Source of the DNA: Agaricus subrufescens
Lineage: Eukaryota > Basidiomycota > Agaricomycetes > Agaricales > Agaricaceae
Direction: 5' to 3'
Assembly (NCBI GenBank): GCA_029945375.1
Contig: JAQOTE010000024.1
Coordinates: 1-64,000 of the forward strand
DNA: 64,000 nucleotides
Positions 11,389 to 23,250 of the stretch are shown here, piece by piece. The stretch's first letter is position 1; each line of letters begins with the position of its first letter. The notes under the pieces were generated by a model. It did no database searches. It was not told the DNA's origin and saw only the letters and a program-made list of their open reading frames with translations. The translations under genes and the position numbers were made by a program.

Positions 11389-13132
11389 ATGTCGGCGGGC
11401 TCGGGCGGTCTGCCTGAGCACGCATTACCCGCATTTCATCGGAATACAAATACTGTCAGAGTTGATAATGTGTCGAAAACGAGTAAGTCAGCATGTATGC
11501 GCTCTAGTTATGCTGCTCATGATTCTTTCGATTTGAAAGATGCTAGTGAAGTGATAGCCCTTTTCAATGCTTTGGTCGGTGCGTACAAGAGGGTCTGCTA
11601 CTAGATCAGAGCTGCATATACCCTACAGGACAAATTCGTAACTTCCATGAGATCAAAGACACCCTCGGCACTCATTTGGAAATAACATTCTTTAACCGCG
11701 ACGCAGCGACGTGCGCTCCTGACGTTTCTTCATATATCCCTTCCTGATCTTCCCCATAGCAAAGCTCTTTGTATGACTGGCTATAACATAGGCGGCGCAT
11801 TTCTGTAGGTTTTATTCATTCAGGATGTTAAATGTATGCTCCTTCGAGCAGCATATACTCTATTTCACTTTCCTCCTCTTTCTTACCATCAAGTATAGTG
11901 CTGTAACTCCTATCACGCCGCACTTTCCCAATACCCGCTCTCGACCATCTTCAAACGACGAACGGAGAAATTTATACGTTCTGGGTTTGCCTTTTGCTCT
12001 AACAAAGTACGTTTACTCTTCGTACAAACCAGTTGATTTTCAAATTAGAGAAGGAACGAATTTGCGGCATTATTTTCTCGATATGGGACTGTTTCTCATT
12101 GCGTTATTTTGGCCACTGTTGATAATTCATCGCGCCGTCGCGGATTCATCGTAATGTCTTCGCATGAGGAGGCTAAATTGGCAATGTCGGAATTAACTCG
12201 GACACAGGTGAAGTGCGTGACTCTTCCTCTTTGTCCGCAAAAGCAACAAGCTTAATTTTTCCAAGAGGGCATACTATTGATGTGTCGTGGGCAGTCGTAC
12301 AACGCTCTCAAGGTCTGTTCGATACATTGAACGTACTTTTTCAGATACTGATTGTCTTTCGAGGCTTCCTGGATGGTGGCGACCGTGCAATGCTACTTGA
12401 ATCGCGCAACACCCCAATCCCGAAGGATGAAAATAACATTTGCCCCCCAAAAGATACTCAGAATACTGCTCCCGGATCCACGCACCTGGACCTTGGATCT
12501 TACACCACTAGTGTGGAACCTACGCCTACCCTGCTCGTCTCGAAATTGCCATCGATCTTATTTTCGCAGCCTCAAGACCTTGAACCATTGTTCTACCCAT
12601 ATGGCCCACTCAAAAAGCTCCAAGTGATTGGGGCTGGCCTTAACGGTACACTTTCCGTCTTGGCGCAATATCTTTCGTCTTCGGCTGCTCAAGAAGCAAA
12701 AGAGGCTCTCCACGGTCAACATTACGTTAATTGCCAAGTCGAAGTCCAGTTCCTGCGGCCGGCGACCTCTCCACTCGATTTGCTTCAATCCCCACGAGTC
12801 ACTACTCCTCTGGAACAGAACAACATACTTCCGAACTTTGCTCAAGTTAACGATCCTGTGTCATTCAACCCCTACGATTCCTCCTCTGGTCCTTTTGAAA
12901 AACGAACTTTTCAGAGCGTTCATGCGACACCCGGTTTTAGCCCATTCAACGACAGATCTGGATCGAACTTTGGCCCTGCTAGCACTAGGTGAGCGCTACC
13001 GAGGTATACCTTCATCGGTGTTTGATGTGTGGGTATAGATGGAGTTCAGGTGCCCCTGCCGGTCACCATTCGGCCAATCAACTCCGCGTCAAAGATTTCT
13101 TCCCCAATCAATTTCAAAATCTTCTTGCTTGA
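11389..13132 (+). CDS. RNA-binding protein with three RRM-like domains, 431 aa
   Basis: Nine exons join in frame: 11389-11482, 11540-11578, 11629-11710, 11760-11804, 11899-12006, 12051-12212, 12266-12312, 12364-12988 and 13039-13132. The product is 431 aa. RRM1 has VRVDNVSKTNASEVIALFNA and later HLEITFFNRDAATKAL. RRM2 is the clearest: NLYVLGLPFALTK (RNP2-like), then SRRRGFIVMSS (RNP1-like). A conserved bridge GHTIDVSWAVVQRSQGFLDG follows, then a third, weaker RRM (TLLVSKLPSILF ... ALHGQHYVNCQVEVQFL). The C-terminal tail is Ser/Pro/Phe-rich. It likely binds mRNA in nucleus or cytoplasm; the target is unknown. Frame joins and the RRM2 pattern make this gene secure. Weakest points are the 94-nt fourth intron and the 44-nt fifth intron. 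Confidence 0.85.
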
Positions 13133-13744
13133 AATTGTAGGTTTGGTCCGTTCCTCGTGCTTGATTCTGGTACTGTTTGCTTCCCGCGCTACCTCTTTTT
13201 ACCACTACTTCCCGACCTTCGGCGATCCCTGGTCCATATAATATCATTCATCCTTGTATAAGTATACATTAATGAGACATCAATAAACGAGCTTTTACTT
13301 AGTAACTAATAGGATAACAGTCCGTCCTCCTTATATAGATTGTCGGACAAGCCTTTGGCTTTTGGTTCTCTGTTTCTGTTTCTTGGTCATGAACTATCTG
13401 TGAACTATCGCGTTCCAGTCGCTCTTTTGAAACCTCCGGCAAACGATCCACTTTGAACTCCCACACGGCAACAGAGACGCCATCATATTTCGGCTCGGAG
13501 ACTCATGTACTCGCCGTTCGGTCAGTGTCCGGTCAATCAACACCGTGTCATGATCAGGCTTCCAGTTTGCGGTGCCCATCACATGAACCTTCCCACCATA
13601 CAAGACGTTTGTTTGTTCGTCGGAACAACAATCATTTGTCTCGTTTGTCTACTTGCCATCACCCCACATTCCCTTTGGTTTCTCCAAACAATACTCTCCT
13701 TGTACCCTTACACTCCTTTGCGGAAGGCTTGAAGCTACTAAAAA
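13133..13744. other. Intergenic, promoter side of the GH16 gene
   Basis: Spacer between the RRM gene and the CRH-type gene. It is pyrimidine-rich from about 13600 to 13730, just upstream of the GH16 start codon, as is common for fungal promoters. Frames at 13453-13875 have no supporting motif. Confidence 0.45.
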
Positions 13745-15448
13745 ATGCACCGACACACAGGCGTTTTGATAATTCCTGTTCTCCTTATTACCTGGCTGGC
13801 CGGAACAGCAACCGCAGCCTCAGGAACCACCTGGTTGGGACTTTTTTCGCTGCGGTTGCAGGTGCCAAGGACTAACGAGAGCCTCTAGTAACGCCACTAC
13901 ACCTTGTCCTGATTCTGCCCCTTGTTGCAGTACGTTCAAGCCCTGTGTCTCCCCATCTATTATAAGACCTGAACATGATTTATAGGCGAATTTGGATTTT
14001 GTGGAGACGACACTGTAAGCCTTTTCTTCGAAAGGCTAATCTTTTACGACACGTGGAGCTGATTGAGCGGTGGGCTTGATTGACGATCAGTTCTGTTTGG
14101 GTGGCTGTAACCCTTTTGCCTCCCACTCCGTTGACTCGTGCCGTCCTAACCCAATCTGCGAGGATACTACCGTAAGCATCTTTGTTGCCTACGATGGGCC
14201 TCATTTGACAAGGTGTAGTACACTTTTGCGGATAACTCGCGAATCCTTTCCAATGCGGACTATTTCGAAGGAAATGCTTCCGAGTACGGTGAGTGCTTTC
14301 ATTGTATGTTATTTAGAAGTAATCTGATGTTTGCTTTGCGATGGTGTCCTATAGACTGGCTTGTTGATAAGGGGAATATCATGAACACGAATTCGAGTGG
14401 AGGGGAGCTTGTTCTGACACTTACCCAAGATAACGGAGGAACCAGACTTTCTTCTACGAGATATGTTTATTATGGCACCATAAGTGCTAAGAGTACGTCA
14501 ATATCGTTTCCTACTGCTCTCGACGTTTTCTGAGCTGATCAATCTGTAGTGAAGACCGGAAAATGGGGAGGTGTCGTCACAGCGTTTATCACTATGAGTG
14601 ATATCAAAGACGAGATTGATTGGGAGTTCCCTGGTGCTAAAACTACTGAAGGACAAACGAACTATTTCTGGCAGGGGGTCATTCGTATGTGTTCTTTACC
14701 TCTCCTGAGAGAATCAAAAGCAAATAGGGTCTTCTCCCCAGCGGATAAAACTAATGGAAAAACGACTACTCAACCTCTTTCGGATACATTCAGCAACTAT
14801 CATGAATACACTGTGAGTATCTTTTATCGCCATTCGATGTTGTAATGAATTATTCACTTGGCATATGAAGATCGACTGGCAACAAGATCAGTTGAGCTTT
14901 TTAATTGATGGAAAGGTTCAAAACACCGTCAAGAAGTCCGACACGATCGATTCGAAAGGTGTCGCTCATTACCCAAGTACCCCGTCCCGCATTCAGCTCT
15001 CGTAAGTGATTGGTTTTTATCATTCTACAATGGTTGCTAAAATTCATATCCTCAGCCTTTGGCCTGCTGGTATTGATGGTGTAGCACCTGGAACTGTTGA
15101 ATGGGCTGGAGGTATGATTGACTGGGATAGTCCTGATTATAAGGCTGCCGGTATGTCATCACATCAATATATTTCAATTGCTTTCTTTACTTACCATAAA
15201 CAATGCGTTCAGGTCATTTCTATGCTACTGTTCAATCTATTCAAGTCAAATGTGCCAACGTCAAAAAACCTACCGCCAATGATACCTCATATGTGTATTC
15301 CAATTCTTCTGACCACTCTTCACCTGCGATTTCTCTCAGTAATCATTCGACCTTGTTAAATTCCGCTCCTGTCGATGGTGTTACTGGTATGCATGGAATG
15401 TTTGTTGGATTGATTGCTTTGTTCCTTGCTTTCGTACATTTGTTTTGA
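13745..15448 (+). CDS. CRH-family GH16 chitin-glucan transglycosylase, GPI-anchored, 371 aa
   Basis: Eleven exons join in frame: 13745-13833, 13889-13929, 13986-14014, 14091-14171, 14219-14288, 14355-14492, 14550-14684, 14742-14812, 14871-15001, 15056-15150 and 15213-15448. The protein starts with a signal peptide (VLIIPVLLITWLAGTATAA). A Cys-rich CBM18-like segment follows (TPCPDSAPCCS, EFGFCGDDTFCLGGC). The GH16 domain has the catalytic signature DEIDWE within ITMSDIKDEIDWEFPG. The C terminus is hydrophobic (MFVGLIALFLAFVHLF), a typical GPI-attachment signal. Known CRH enzymes link chitin to beta-glucan in the cell wall. The first intron uses a weak GTTGGG donor, chosen because the CTAAC branch point and the resulting CNATTPC junction fit the family. 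Confidence 0.9.
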
Positions 15449-15715
15449 TTGTTCGGAATAATGTGGTTTACCGTCGCTTTGTCTATAGTCCTCTATACCC
15501 GACGTACTGTAGATGTTTAATCGATTCGTCGATCGTGACATGTTTTTACAGGTATAATAGTACAAGCATTGAATATTTCCATAGTAACAATGACATATGG
15601 CTGTAATCTCACTAATCTGATGTGTAGAAAGCGGGGAGCTGAAGGCCGATGGCCGAGGCCAATGATTGAGCTCGGATCAAAGTCGTTGTCAACAACTGTA
15701 AACAAGGGTACCATC

Positions 15716-17011
15716 ATGTACTTCGACCTCAATATTCCCTTACCGCAACCACCGGCTCACCCGAGCAGCAAAAAGGGGAAAGGAAAGCAAGATGATGCAT
15801 TTAGTTCTGCTCAGCTAGAAGCCATAGAGGCGCACATTGACCTTCTTGTTCATTGTACGCGCAGCCTTTACATTCTTTATCAAAAATATCTGACTTCTGT
15901 TAGTAGGATACACCGTTCTAGGGTTTGCACATACGGTGAATAAACGCGTTGAAAAGACGCATGTCAATATCTTGGACAGTCTCCTCCCACGGCTTCGAAA
16001 GCGCGATGGGATATTGTATCTCAAAAGACTGAATATCATCCTGGATGAAGATAGCGAAAAAGGTTTCGGTTTGGTATGTTTTTTCGCCAATAATTTATAG
16101 TTCATGAATCAAGTATTGACGTTTTTGTAGGTCAATGCCAGCATACCTATGTTCGATACATATGACATTATCGCCCTCATCCCAACGACTCAAGCTACTT
16201 TCTCTCTCGCGTGTTTGACACATAGTCAACCGTCGCCACTTACGGCTCATGTCATCGCTCTACCCCTCACCCTTCCTCGTCTTTCTTTCCATATGAAACA
16301 TACCCTTGTTAGAACGGCTATCAAAAACGGATCGGTGTTCGAGATAAATTATGTTGGTGCTTTAGGGGGACAGCATGATGCGGTAATGATGGAAGCTGGG
16401 GTAGGTGAAACTGGAGCATCGGCAAAGAGGAACTGGTGGGCTGCGGCACGCGAGGTTGTGAGAGTGACGAAGGGGAAGAATTTGTTATTGAGTGGAGGTG
16501 TTGCTTCGGCTGGTGATCTTCGTGCTCCGAGAGACGTTGGTAATTTGTATGTGGTTTATTCTTTTGTGTGTTAGGTTTTTGTTCTACATTGATTTATAGG
16601 GTGACGATGCTTGGATTACCGCAGGATGCTGCGCACGCTATGTCAACTACGAATGCCAAATCTCTTGTTTTACGTGCTCGTGAGTATTTCACTGCCTTAG
16701 TCCATGTGTACCTGCTGAGAAAATTGCCAGAAACACGAAGAACTTATCGGGCTGTCTTTTCCGAACCTCGGCTCGTGATTCCTGGATCATCTAATCAAAC
16801 GCTTGATACTCCCTCAATCGCAAACAAAACCACTTCGGTGACGAATGTAGCTGACCTGGCGCCTCCGGCGGCCCCACCATCTAGGAAACGTGCTTTGGAA
16901 GATTCGATTACCGATGATATTCGAGATTCTGATCTCGCCGATAAACAAGGTGCATCGAAGAAAAAGAAGCAGAAAAAAGATCGACATCGGAAGGCAGACG
17001 CTGTATCTTAG
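15716..17011 (+). CDS. RPP1: RNase P/MRP protein subunit p30 (RPP1), 361 aa
   Basis: Five exons, 15716-15854, 15904-16073, 16131-16546, 16600-16679 and 16731-17011, join in frame to 361 aa. Family hallmarks are the N-terminal MYFDLNIPLP, the TIM-barrel-like core with TVLGFAHTVN and FDTYDIIALIPTT, and the segments VFEINYVGALGG, LLLSGGVAS and RAPRDVGNL. A Lys-rich C terminus (KKKKQKKDRHRK) is likely a nuclear or nucleolar signal. The protein is part of the RNase P and MRP holoenzymes that trim tRNA and rRNA precursors in the nucleus. It lies 267 bp downstream of the GH16 stop on the same strand and 76 bp from the convergent dehydrogenase gene. Confidence 0.9.
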
Positions 17012-17087
17012 TCTTTCAGCAAACGAAATCATTGGAACTTCATGTTCTATTTGAGCAAGAATTACATCGCTAACATAAACTGAGAAT

Positions 17088-18261
17088 CTACGATCCCCCG
17101 ACATGCAGTCCACCTGGTACGAAAAGGATTGAGTTTGGTATCATCGTGATAATCAGACGTACTGTTGACGTGGAGGACCTGCCCAGTCATCATGTTCGAA
17201 TCGCTAGAAGCGAGGAAGACATATGCCGGTCCCAATTCGGCTGGTTGGGCAGCGCGGCCGTGCAGTGGGATACCAACACCCCATCCTTCCATATTCTCAG
17301 GTGTTCTGGAAGCTGGTTGTAACGGTGTAACGACTGGGCCCGGTGCCACCGCATTGACACGGATTCCTTTAGAGACAAGGTGGCATGATAAAGAACGTGT
17401 GAATGCTACGCCCGCGCCCTTGGTTGCGCTATAATCGACTGCAGCCATGTTAGAATGCAGAACATTAGAGTGTTAGCTGTGCTCACTGAGCGAGGGTGCG
17501 CCCGCATAGGCGACCACCGACGTAGTGTTTATGATGCTGGACCCTCTCTTCAAATGGGGCAGAGCGAACTTGGTGACAGCAAACATCTGGATAATGTTCG
17601 ACTTGAAACTGCTCTCGACAGAGCCTAAATCGATGTCCTCGAAGTTGTGACACATTCTGTCTAAGGTTTAGCTAATACGCAGACAAAGAGTATGATACAG
17701 AACTTACAATTGTTTAGATGCATTATTGACCAGAATGTCCAGCTTGTGGAACTTTTGTAAATGATTCTCGACGAGGCCCTTGCAATGATTGTTGTCCCTG
17801 AGGTCACAGGCGACGCAATTAACTTTGGCGCCGAAGCTCCCTATCTCCTTTGTTGCTGCTACTGCATCATCTCGCTCCTCAGGGAGGTGGGAGATCGTGA
17901 TTCCTGCGCAGCCTTCTCGAGCGAACATGATAGCGGCGGCCCGTCCTATGCCGCTATCTCCACCGGTGATGAGCGCCGCCTTACCTTGGAGCCTTCAACT
18001 CTGGTAAGCCCATGGCATAACCTTGTTGCGGTTACTTACTTTCCGCTGCCTTGATATTCTTTGAGACTAGGCTTGCCCTCGTCATCCCAGACTTCCAATT
18101 TTGAGTGGTCTACTCCGGCTGTTGGCGAATGGATTACTATAAGTCAATCGATCACGATCATCGTACTCACGTCTCATTTGCTTCTCTAACCCAGGCAAAT
18201 GCTGTGTTTGCTTTTCTGGAAAGGCGTTCGGGTACGCAGTAACGACGTCTGATGTGCTCAT
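17088..18261 (-). CDS. Short-chain dehydrogenase/reductase, 308 aa
   Basis: Six exons join in frame: 18261-18171, 18118-18040, 17992-17708, 17656-17487, 17438-17163 and 17113-17088, giving 308 aa. The N-terminal lead QHLPGLEKQMRPGV ... EYQGSGKLQGK is typical of the stress-type SDRs related to bacterial YdaD/YhdF. The cofactor motif is TGGDSGIG, followed by NNAS, the catalytic Ser in NTTSVVAY and the YSATKG Tyr-Lys pair, then the RVNAVAPGPV stretch. The substrate cannot be told from sequence. The gene is divergent from the RAD51 paralogue; their 420-bp spacer holds a long inverted repeat. The last exon codes only for the C-terminal residues after HVN and is the least certain part. Confidence 0.88.
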
Positions 18262-18534
18262 GGTTACTTGTTCGTGAGTAGCCTAGAGTTCCTTTAGTAT
18301 TTAAAGATAATGTCCTTGGAGCGAATAAGTGTTGGCCCATCGCAGCGTTGGATGCATACGCCAAATGTTGGTATGAAGTTTCGTCGACATGACGCAGAAA
18401 TCAAGGTCAGCCATGAATAGCTTCACGTCACCGTGGTGGTACCCCAAAGAAGCATGCGTCAGCGGTTCGCTCATTCTTTGCGTACTAAGTCGGTGCTGCT
18501 CCCTGCAACTACCGGGTCACGTGCGGGTTCTGAT

Positions 18535-18580
18535 TGTGGTGGTACACGTCTGCGGCCCTCTGTAGTTGTGTACCACCACA
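18535..18580. repeat. 13-bp perfect inverted repeat in a divergent promoter
   Basis: Arms TGTGGTGGTACAC (18535-18547) and GTGTACCACCACA (18568-18580) are perfectly complementary across a 20-nt loop. A second, imperfect pair lies outside them (GGGTCACGTGC on the left, GCACGACCC on the right); the left arm contains a CACGTG E-box. It lies between the divergent dehydrogenase and RAD51-like genes, so a transcription-factor site or cruciform is possible. Confidence 0.7.
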
Positions 18581-18680
18581 GTTGCACGACCCACGATGTC
18601 ATCGCGGCCCATCATGTCTTTAAGGATCCGGAAGGCTATAAAGGATGCTCTGGCATTGAATGGTTACGATACTGTTCAGG

Positions 18681-19875
18681 ATGTCGTCTCTGCACCCCGA
18701 ACATCCCTCGCCCACGGTTAATCCGCTTTCCCTCCCTCCCGAAATGCGATAACTTGACGAATGGCTGATGCTTGTCGTAGAACTGAGTATGAGCGTCGCT
18801 GAGGTTGAGGACCTTATCCAGCAGATCCAAAGCCCTCCTACACAGAACACAACTATGCCTTTGACGCAGAATGCGGCTGTCATCATGAAGACAACGCGAA
18901 CCTTTTCTACCCGATGGGAACCCCTTAACAAGCTTTTGGACGGCGGTCTAGTGCAAGGTCATATCCTCGAACTGTCCGGACCTCCTGGATCTCCCAAGGA
19001 GAATATTGCCATTGACATCGTGTCATCCTTTCTCGAATCCGGCGAGGAGGTCATTTTTGTCGGTAGCCCTTGATTTCGCGGTCGGTTAGGGAACGTGTAC
19101 GCTCAGACTCTTGTGCTCTAGATTGTCAGAATATGACTTCGCTCGAGAAGCTTCGTGGAAAAACTTCGGGTTGGTGTTCATGAAGATTATCCTCTCTGGC
19201 GATTGTTGATGACGGCGTCGATTAGGAGTCCCCCTGACCAGGTCCTATGGGCTACATTATTTAAGGATCTTGACTCCTGGCGAGCTCATGGTCTTTCTGC
19301 ACTCCTTGAACGTACTACTGGACTCGAAGCCGAGGGTCGCGTTATTAGTGCTCAACTCGTTTTCATTTCCTTTCACAACATTCCCTCAACCGTACGCCAA
19401 GTCGGGTATCCTTGAACAGATCAAGCAAATTCTCATCATGGTAACCGCTGTCAGAAACTTGACAGTCCGTCGTTATACCTTGTTTCATTATTAATACATC
19501 TTAATAAGCAACTACTTAGGTGTTAACGACATGTCAACTAGCTACTAGGATGCTCAAGGATGACGGGTCTATTGGGACCTTTGAAGAAGGAGGAAAGGTT
19601 GTGATGGTACCTCGACCAGGTAAGAACTATTCGCCTTATCGTTTATCATTGTAGTTGATCATGAACCTTACAGGTAGTTCTTATCTCCCATCGGGCAGAT
19701 CTCATCGAGTCATACTTTCGTATGACGGTCCAGCCACAGGGTATTTATGCAATTAATCATTCCTCATCACCGCCGACTCAGATCTGACGGATTGTTTATC
19801 AGTGTCATGTATTTGTTATCGTCTTTCCAAACGGGCAACGCCGAACGCGTACGATACGAGCCTTACGTGCTTTAG
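18681..19875 (+). CDS. RAD51 paralogue (RecA-family DNA repair ATPase)
   Basis: Several exons can be followed in frame. The ATPase core starts with SMSVAEVEDLIQQIQ and LLDGGLVQGHILELSGPPGS (about 18780-19060). Later exons carry DCQNMTSLEKL, ILTPGELMVFLHSL, VALLVLNSFSFPF, LATRMLKDDGS, GGKVVMVPRP and SYLPSGRSHRVIL, ending VRYEPYVL at 19875. These match the Rad51C/Rad57-like recombination mediators that load Rad51 on single-stranded DNA. The Walker A motif reads GPPGSPKE: the Lys is present but the following Thr/Ser is Glu. The ATG at 18681 opens a fitting N terminus (MSSLHPEHPSP ... LSLPPEM), but the join to the next exon (about 18750-18780) is not clean. I cannot exclude a small deletion or frameshift there. 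Confidence 0.7.
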
Positions 19876-20015
19876 TAGGTTCGAGGCCCACCAAATTCAT
19901 AAGTGACCGGTCACAAGCTCAATTCAAATATCAGACATATACAAATCAACGGTAACTAGCATAACGATAATCGACTGGCATATTCCATCAGAAACAGCTA
20001 TCGGGCATTGGATAT

Positions 20016-20306
20016 TCAGCAGCTGCAGGATCCCTTGCTAGCGCAAGTGCAGTCCTTGCCAGAACCGCCGCAGGAGCACTTGAAAGAACACGATCAGGAT
20101 TGAATCGAAAGAACGACGGGTCGAAGTAGAACTCACGGCCTCACCGTGGGCCTTGTTAGTGCAGCTCTGGCAGCTGCATTGGCCCTTGGGGCAAGCACAG
20201 GAGCTTTGAGGTCCGCAGGAGCTAATCGAAAAGCAGTGAGCAACGATACAATCGCCATCGATTGTTGGGAAGCCTACGAGCAGTCGTTTGCGCAGGTGCA
20301 GGCCAT
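20016..20306 (-). CDS. Metallothionein, 58 aa
   Basis: Three tiny exons, 20306-20278, 20221-20137 and 20078-20016, join in frame to 58 aa. The peptide begins MACTCANDCSSCG, continues with CACPKGQCSCQSC, and after a short Cys-free spacer (TNKAHGEA) ends CSCGGSGKDCTCASKGSCSC. Cys occurs in CxC and CxxC arrays and aromatic residues are absent, as in metallothioneins that bind Cu(I) or Zn(II) in the cytosol. Two Cys clusters separated by a linker suggest two metal-binding lobes. The gene is too short and too split to show up as an open frame. A TATA-like TATTTAAG (minus strand, 20398-20391) lies about 85 bp upstream of the start. Confidence 0.88.
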
Positions 20307-22470
20307 TGTCAATGAGTAAGATTTGAGCGTAGGTGTGAATGGAGTAGGAGTGTAAGTCTTGGTGCTGATAATCGGGACGAGAGGAGGCTCTTAAATACGG
20401 TCGCAAATGGCAGCTTCAATTATCTAAGCGGCAAGCAACAAAACACCAAGCATCGCCGATATCAGCCCCTCATACGATAACATAAGCAGTAAGCTATGGT
20501 GTTGGGTGATGACGAGTTGGATATAGATGCACTCGATACGGTAATACGGCCGCCGAGGATGGGCAGAGATTTTTGGAACTTCGAAATGAGAATGACTCCT
20601 TGGCTGTTCTTGGTTTCCCCTGAGGTAGACCCTTGGGGATGGAGAAGCCATGCTGGCAGAGCTAAGTTTGTGTGGTTGCATCGTGACTATCGATCCTCGT
20701 GATTTTGCTTTAGCCGCTTCGCCACGAGGTCCTCGATTTATCAACCGAAATTACCGCCATTGGCCGCCGATAAAATTTCAGAGTTATCTGGCTCCGTGGT
20801 TCTTTTAATTTATCCTACACTTTAGAGGGCGGACGAATAACTTTCGCTGGAGACTGCTCGTCTGTTTGGGATACTTTATGGTTTATGGGTACAGCCGGCG
20901 TAGCTATCTGCCAAACCATGCCTCTGGGCTGCCGAAAGGTTCTACATGACAAATTGACTTTTCAACATATGGGCACATCGTGATCACAAATTGAACAGCC
21001 CAATTACGTATATCTATCAATCGAAAGTGGAATCGTTTCGGTTCATGCCGACGGCTTGAGGTCAAATCTCAGAAGATGTGCTATTTGTATACATGACTCG
21101 TACACGCTGTGCGAATACTCCGACGGGTTCGCAACCTGCGGAAAGCTGGTACTAGATGTACTTTTCCTATTAAAAATTACGCTGGCTTACACTAAGCTTT
21201 GAACTATGCGTTTCTATCTCAAAAATTTTGATCACAAGTTGAGGGATGATCTACTTTCGTCGATAAGATTACAAACTGTGACGCGCTAAGAACTCAAATA
21301 TCTGGACTTCCCCGAGGTAAAATGACAATTAGACAGGGGACAAGTTGTTCTCTTTGAGGTTTCTTCCGTTCATTTGCCGGGCTACAAATATCTTATGTCT
21401 CCTCGCTCATTACAGTGTTCCTCGGCGATGTGCCATTTTTCGCTTTAGTATCATTCTATCTATCTCTTGCAAGAATAACTTGCTCATTGTTCTTTTCAGA
21501 TTCTGGCTGGTTCTCTGTGCTATCTGTTTCAAACAAAAAAAAGATTTTGTTCTAACGCAATGCGGTCAACAGCTCCATCTAATCTCAGTAGCAATGGGAA
21601 TGATAATCATGTTAATGGTAATACATCTATGGAAAGGTTCGAAGATGACAACTGTGACGAATAAATAAACTATAAATACCAGATATACACCAGATCATTG
21701 GAGAAAGGAGGTGGGTAAAAGAATAGGAAGCCAAGTAGAAGACAAGCGTTGTGAAATCTTTCAAATTCCTATATCTAGGCTTTTCAGGGCTGCAGTGGAT
21801 AATGCTCAGAACGATTCAACGCGAAGTGGGAAAGCTGTTACCTCCACTAAGGATCGAATTGCATATACATAGAGTCAGTTTTGGGTGATCGCGATTTCCC
21901 AGGACAACACTCAGGCACAGCTATTTTTAAACAAGGTATATTTTTGGGTTGCCGAACTCTTAAGCCTCAGGCAAAGCACGCATCGCCTCACTTCCTTGAC
22001 TGAGCCCCCTTGCGCAGCTAGTCCTGCTCGGAAGTTGCCACTGGGCGGCGATCGGGGCAGTTCGCGTTGATTATCTTTGAACTGTCAGCTGGCACAGGTT
22101 TACATTGGTAGAATTGTTCCCAAGAGCTCCCTAGCGCGTCACGAATATTTTGCCCCAAGTTAAGTTTTTCATATAGGATGGCTCAAGAAAGAGAATAAGT
22201 TTCCTAATCGTGTCCCGGTCATGGCTTTGTGTCATTGACGACTCGGAGCAGAACGAAGCGAACTGTCAAGGTTGTGGAGAAACATTGGAGAAACGTTCTT
22301 CAAAGTATATTTTCAGTGAGCAGTAGCAGAAATCCAAAATGAAGATGCGTCAGGGGCTGAGACACGCTGAGGGAGGTCAAAATTAAGCTGTCATGGTTTT
22401 TCATTGAGGCTTCACGGTATACGCCACCCGTTTGGTCATCGGCGCCGTAAAACACCACCAGGTCGACTCG
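20307..22470. other. Gene-poor spacer
   Basis: I find no supportable gene. Open frames at 20496-20702 (+), 20744-20424 (-), 21345-21668 (+) and 21885-22070 (+) carry no motif I know and no paralogue in the window. The stretch is probably intergenic decay at the border of the NLR cluster. Confidence 0.4.
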
Positions 22471-22479
22471 ATATCATTA

Positions 22480-23250
22480 CTTCAACAAAGGAGTACACCC
22501 ACTCCTCAGAGGATGTTCATGAGAGCGAGGTTGATTCAATAACGAAGGGCCGACAAGTTCCCCATACAGTACCACCATACTCCTCACGCTCCTCTCGCGA
22601 GAGTCTACACCAAAACCAATAGGCCCACTTCGATTCACCATCTTCTGTCTCACTCCAACAAAATGAACGTCTAAATAGCAGTGTCCAGCTGACGGGAATA
22701 AAATTGGAACAACATAATTCAAGTTTCGTGTCTTCAATGCCTCGAGTTGTTGTTGGAGCCGATTAGAGCAGAAGGTTCACGTCAATGTCCCTGTGGGCGC
22801 AGGAACGTCAGCTCTTTTACAAAATAATCAGTCATTCTTGATCCTTCCCTTTTTCGCATCTGTTTACCCATCCATATTATACAACAACGTTCATTCTATG
22901 GGTTGTTTCAGACACAAGTTACACTCGATCCTCTACAAGGCAAATACTATAGGTGAGAAAGTTCGTTAATGTTGAGCTGTATCTTCGCAGGGTTATATGT
23001 AAAAGCGGTAACCGCCTTGAGGGGAAATTATCTGAGTACGCCGTGTATCATGAATTGATGGCGTCTACACTTATCCTTAGATTTAGGTTCAGCCTCACAA
23101 ACGGCGAAGAGATAGATCTGATGAAGAACTGACGAGCACCTAAGCCACGTAACTGATTCAGCGGAAAACCCAAAAAAGGGGTTAAAGCGGTGAGGACATG
23201 GATGCAGAAATCACTCTGCTATGGAATTAGTCTATTCCGGTTACATTCCG
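22480..23250 (-). pseudogene. Decayed 3' end of an NLR gene (NACHT-exon end plus CxxC-module exon)
   Basis: At 23031-23240 the minus strand can be aligned by eye with the exon-4/exon-5 junction of NLR-1 (shared words include GTCACGTAACT-like and GATGCAGAA). At 22740-22560 a degenerate copy of the C-terminal module remains (VVPILFPSAGHCYLDVHFV ... SGPIGFG, where intact copies have AVPILFTSTG..C.EV.FVD ... SEW.YW). Frames are shifted and interrupted. The order and strand fit one gene remnant that has lost its NACHT body. Confidence 0.6.

Noticed and set aside
11020..11449. Minus-strand frames opposite the RRM gene start.
   Set aside because: They start at TTG or within antisense sequence of a well-supported exon and show no known domain.
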